This document shows positions 5,672 through 7,569 of a stretch of DNA of 7,569 bases, piece by piece. Source of the stretch: DASVEE01 sp036399695 (lineage in GTDB: Bacteria > Acidobacteriota > Thermoanaerobaculia > Gp7-AA8); assembly GCA_036399695.1 (NCBI GenBank), contig DASWMP010000358.1, positions 1 through 7,569 on the forward strand, in the 5' to 3' direction. A program made the position numbers and the translations under genes. The notes under the pieces are model-generated. The model saw only the letters and a program-made list of their open reading frames with translations. It was not told where the DNA came from and made no database searches. The stretch's first letter is position 1, and every line of letters starts with the position of its first letter.

Positions 5672-7569
5672 CTAATCCCCAAAGATCCGTCGCAGCAGCC
5701 TCTTCACCGCGTTTTCGTCGCGTTTCTTCTTTTGCTGCTCCTGCTGTACGGCGGCAGGGGGCGGTTCGTCGCCCGGCGAGGGCATTTCGGAGCCGGCGAC
5801 CTGGGGCTGGTCGTCGCGCCACCAGGGGCTGCGCTCGCCGCTGCCGGCGTGGAGGGGGCAGACGGACGGGGGTTCGGTCCCGGTGACGAAAATCTCCGAG
5901 CGCGTCGTCGGGCAGTAGGGGGTGGCCAGCATCCCCGAATAGGGGTCGATCTCCCGCTCCACCACGTCTTCGGGGCGGCGCCAGTCGACGTCCGGGATCA
6001 GGCCGCTGATGCGGTTCATGTGGGACGTCCAGATGGGGACGCAGGCGTCGCCGCCGGCCAGGCGGGTGCTCTTGCCGTCGTCGAAGCCGACCCAGACCAG
6101 CGACAGGATTCTGGGCGAATAGCCGATGAACCAGGCGTCGCGGTAATTGTTCGTCGTGCCGGTCTTCCCCGCAAACGGGCGGTCGAAACCGAGCGACCGC
6201 ACCTTCCCGGCCGTCCCGTAATTCAGCACGTCCTTCAGCACCTGGTTCATCACGTATGTGACGCCGGCCGGTGCGACGCGCTTCATCTTCACCTGCTTGT
6301 TCTCGAGCAGCTTGCCGTCGCGCGTGACCACCGCCAGGATCGACACCGGCTCCGCTTTGACGCCCAGATTTGCGAAGACCGAGTAGGCGTAGGCAATCTC
6401 GAGAGGCGTCACCTCGAACGAGCCGAGCGAAATCGACGGGTACGGCTGCAGGCGGCTTTCGACGCCGATGTTCGTGGCCGTCCGGATCACGTTCGGCACA
6501 CCGGCGTTCATCGCCGCGCGCACCGCCGGGATGTTGTACGAGTGCGCCAACGCTTCCCGCACCGTCACCCGGCCGTGGTAACGGTTGTCGTAATTCTGCG
6601 GGCGCCACATGGCGTTGCCGGCCGGGACGGCGATCGGCGAATCGTCCAGCACCGTCGATGCCGTCAGCGCCTCGTGACCGCGGGCCGGATTCATCGCCGT
6701 CACGTAGACGAACGGCTTGAAGAGCGAGCCCGGCTGGCGCTTGGCCTGGATGGCGCGGTTGAACTGCGTGTTCGAGTAATTGCGTCCGCCGACCAGCGCC
6801 TTCACGTAGCCGGTGCCCGGCTCGATCGTCAGCACCACCCCTTCGAGCGGCGTCGATGACTTGCGGATGTGTGAGAACTTCTTCGTCAGGCCGGCGATGC
6901 CGCTATCGAGCGACAGCTCGGCCGAGCGCTGCATGATCGTGTCGAGCGTCGTGAAGATGCGCAGCCCTTCGGTCGTGAGCTGCGTCTCCGGATAGGTCTC
7001 GTTGAGCTGCTTGAGCACGAGGTCGACGAAGAACGGCGCGCTGCGGGACGTGCGGGGGAACTTCGTCACTGCCAGCGGCGACGCCACCGTCAGCTCGAAC
7101 TCCTCCTCGGTCAGCTTTCCCTGCTCCTTCATCAGTTGCAGGACCGTATCGCGGCGCGGCCTGGCGCGCTCCGGGTACTTGAGCGGCGAGAGGACGTTCG
7201 GCGAGCGGATCATGCCGGCCAGCGTCGCCGCCTCCCCTGCCGTCATGTAGGTGACCTGCTTGCCGAAATAGACCTGCGAAGCCTGGGCGACGCCGATGAT
7301 CTGCACCGAGCCGTTCTGGCCGAGGTAGATCTCGTTGAGGTACGCCTCGAGGATCTCTTCCTTCGAATAGCGGGCTTCGAGCAGCAGCGCCATCACCGCT
7401 TCCATCGCCTTGCGGCGGAAGGTGCGCTCCGGATTGAGGTAGAGGTTCTTCACGAGCTGCTGCGTCAGCGTCGAGCCGCCCGCCGCGAGCGAGCCCTGGC
7501 GGATGTCCGTGACGATGGCGCGGAAGATGCCGCGGAACGAGATCCCTTCGTGGCCGTAGAAGTTGCGGT
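5672..7569 (-). CDS. mrcB: Class A penicillin-binding protein, PBP1b-like (5' end cut by the window edge)
   Basis: A bifunctional peptidoglycan synthase anchored in the inner membrane: a GT51 glycosyltransferase that polymerises lipid II and a transpeptidase that cross-links the strands. The frame stays open to the right edge, giving 631 visible residues. In that numbering: the first residues RNFYGHEGISFRG belong to GT51 motif 1, whose catalytic Glu-Asp falls at the edge (the two leftover bases AC fit the end of an Asp codon); GGSTLTQQLVKN at 30-41; RRKAMEA around 51-57; KEEILEAYLNEIYLGQNG at 69-86; transpeptidase nucleophile Ser281 in QPGSLFKP with Lys284; SYN at 343-345; KTGTTN at 468-473. 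The GQNG and YFGKQV segments resemble PBP1b more than PBP1a. After the transpeptidase comes a Pro/Gln-rich linker and a basic tail (about 605-631). The GTG at 7453 is only an internal valine. The membrane anchor and start lie outside the window. Confidence 0.93.
   Translation of the reverse strand, partial: RNFYGHEGISFRGIFRAIVTDIRQGSLAAGGSTLTQQLVKNLYLNPERTFRRKAMEAVMALLLEARYSKEEILEAYLNEIYLGQNGSVQIIGVAQASQVYFGKQVTYMTAGEAATLAGMIRSPNVLSPLKYPERARPRRDTVLQLMKEQGKLTEEEFELTVASPLAVTKFPRTSRSAPFFVDLVLKQLNETYPETQLTTEGLRIFTTLDTIMQRSAELSLDSGIAGLTKKFSHIRKSSTPLEGVVLTIEPGTGYVKALVGGRNYSNTQFNRAIQAKRQPGSLFKPFVYVTAMNPARGHEALTASTVLDDSPIAVPAGNAMWRPQNYDNRYHGRVTVREALAHSYNIPAVRAAMNAGVPNVIRTATNIGVESRLQPYPSISLGSFEVTPLEIAYAYSVFANLGVKAEPVSILAVVTRDGKLLENKQVKMKRVAPAGVTYVMNQVLKDVLNYGTAGKVRSLGFDRPFAGKTGTTNNYRDAWFIGYSPRILSLVWVGFDDGKSTRLAGGDACVPIWTSHMNRISGLIPDVDWRRPEDVVEREIDPYSGMLATPYCPTTRSEIFVTGTEPPSVCPLHAGSGERSPWWRDDQPQVAGSEMPSPGDEPPPAAVQQEQQKKKRDENAVKRLLRRIFGD

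Noticed and set aside
5598..6859. Large open frames on both strands (5660-6859 plus, 5598-6608 minus) over the PBP gene
   Set aside because: Both are frame shadows of the transpeptidase region. The minus-strand one simply reads on into the 39-bp inverted repeat.
7451..7453. GTG as the start of the PBP gene
   Set aside because: The frame continues upstream to the window edge and encodes conserved GT51 sequence (GGSTLTQQL), so this codon is an internal valine.
1..7569. A new defence, mobile or biosynthetic system
   Set aside because: All six genes are recognisable envelope genes with intact motifs. I saw no transposase, toxin, nuclease, phage or unknown-domain gene; the unusual content is limited to the two spacers and the MlaD repeats.

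Overview
This is a GC-rich bacterial window carrying six genes, all on the minus strand. In transcription order (right to left) they are: a class A penicillin-binding protein cut by the right edge; mlaE, mlaF and mlaD of an MCE/Mla-type lipid transporter; UDP-glucose 6-dehydrogenase (ugd); and UDP-glucuronate decarboxylase (uxs). An MCE transporter beside a bifunctional peptidoglycan synthase points to a diderm (Gram-negative) bacterium. The gene content, the repeat-bearing MlaD, and two kinds of intergenic repeat (a 7-base GCCAACT-type array and a CCTTCGCTTCGCTCAGG-type palindrome) fit an uncultured Acidobacteriota-like or related soil lineage. That placement rests on memory of similar sequences, not on a search.

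Layout. Bases 1-54 are non-coding apart from a 9-bp hairpin after uxs. Bases 55-990 are uxs and 990-2315 are ugd, the two sharing one base (TAATG). Bases 2316-2511 are a 196-bp spacer with a GC hairpin just before the ugd ribosome site, a heptamer tandem array, a 42-nt bulged hairpin built from the same heptamers, and a third inverted copy next to the mlaD stop. Bases 2512-3834 are mlaD, 3844-4671 mlaF and 4671-5486 mlaE; mlaE and mlaF share one base (TGATG), and mlaF and mlaD are 9 bases apart. Bases 5487-5671 are a 185-bp spacer with a perfect 39-bp inverted repeat and two smaller dyads. From 5672 to the right edge lies the penicillin-binding protein gene.

How the genes work together. All three groups serve the cell envelope: peptidoglycan polymerisation and cross-linking (PBP), phospholipid movement between inner and outer membranes (MlaEFD), and supply of UDP-glucuronate and UDP-xylose for surface glycans (Ugd then Uxs). 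MlaEFD form one tight translational unit and Ugd-Uxs another; the spacers between units hold the unusual DNA. No mlaB, mlaC or mlaA is present in the window.

I found no new defence, mobile or biosynthetic system. The genes are recognisable housekeeping envelope genes. The points most worth a second look are the structured intergenic repeats and the five-copy G-E-G repeat in the MlaD C-terminal half.
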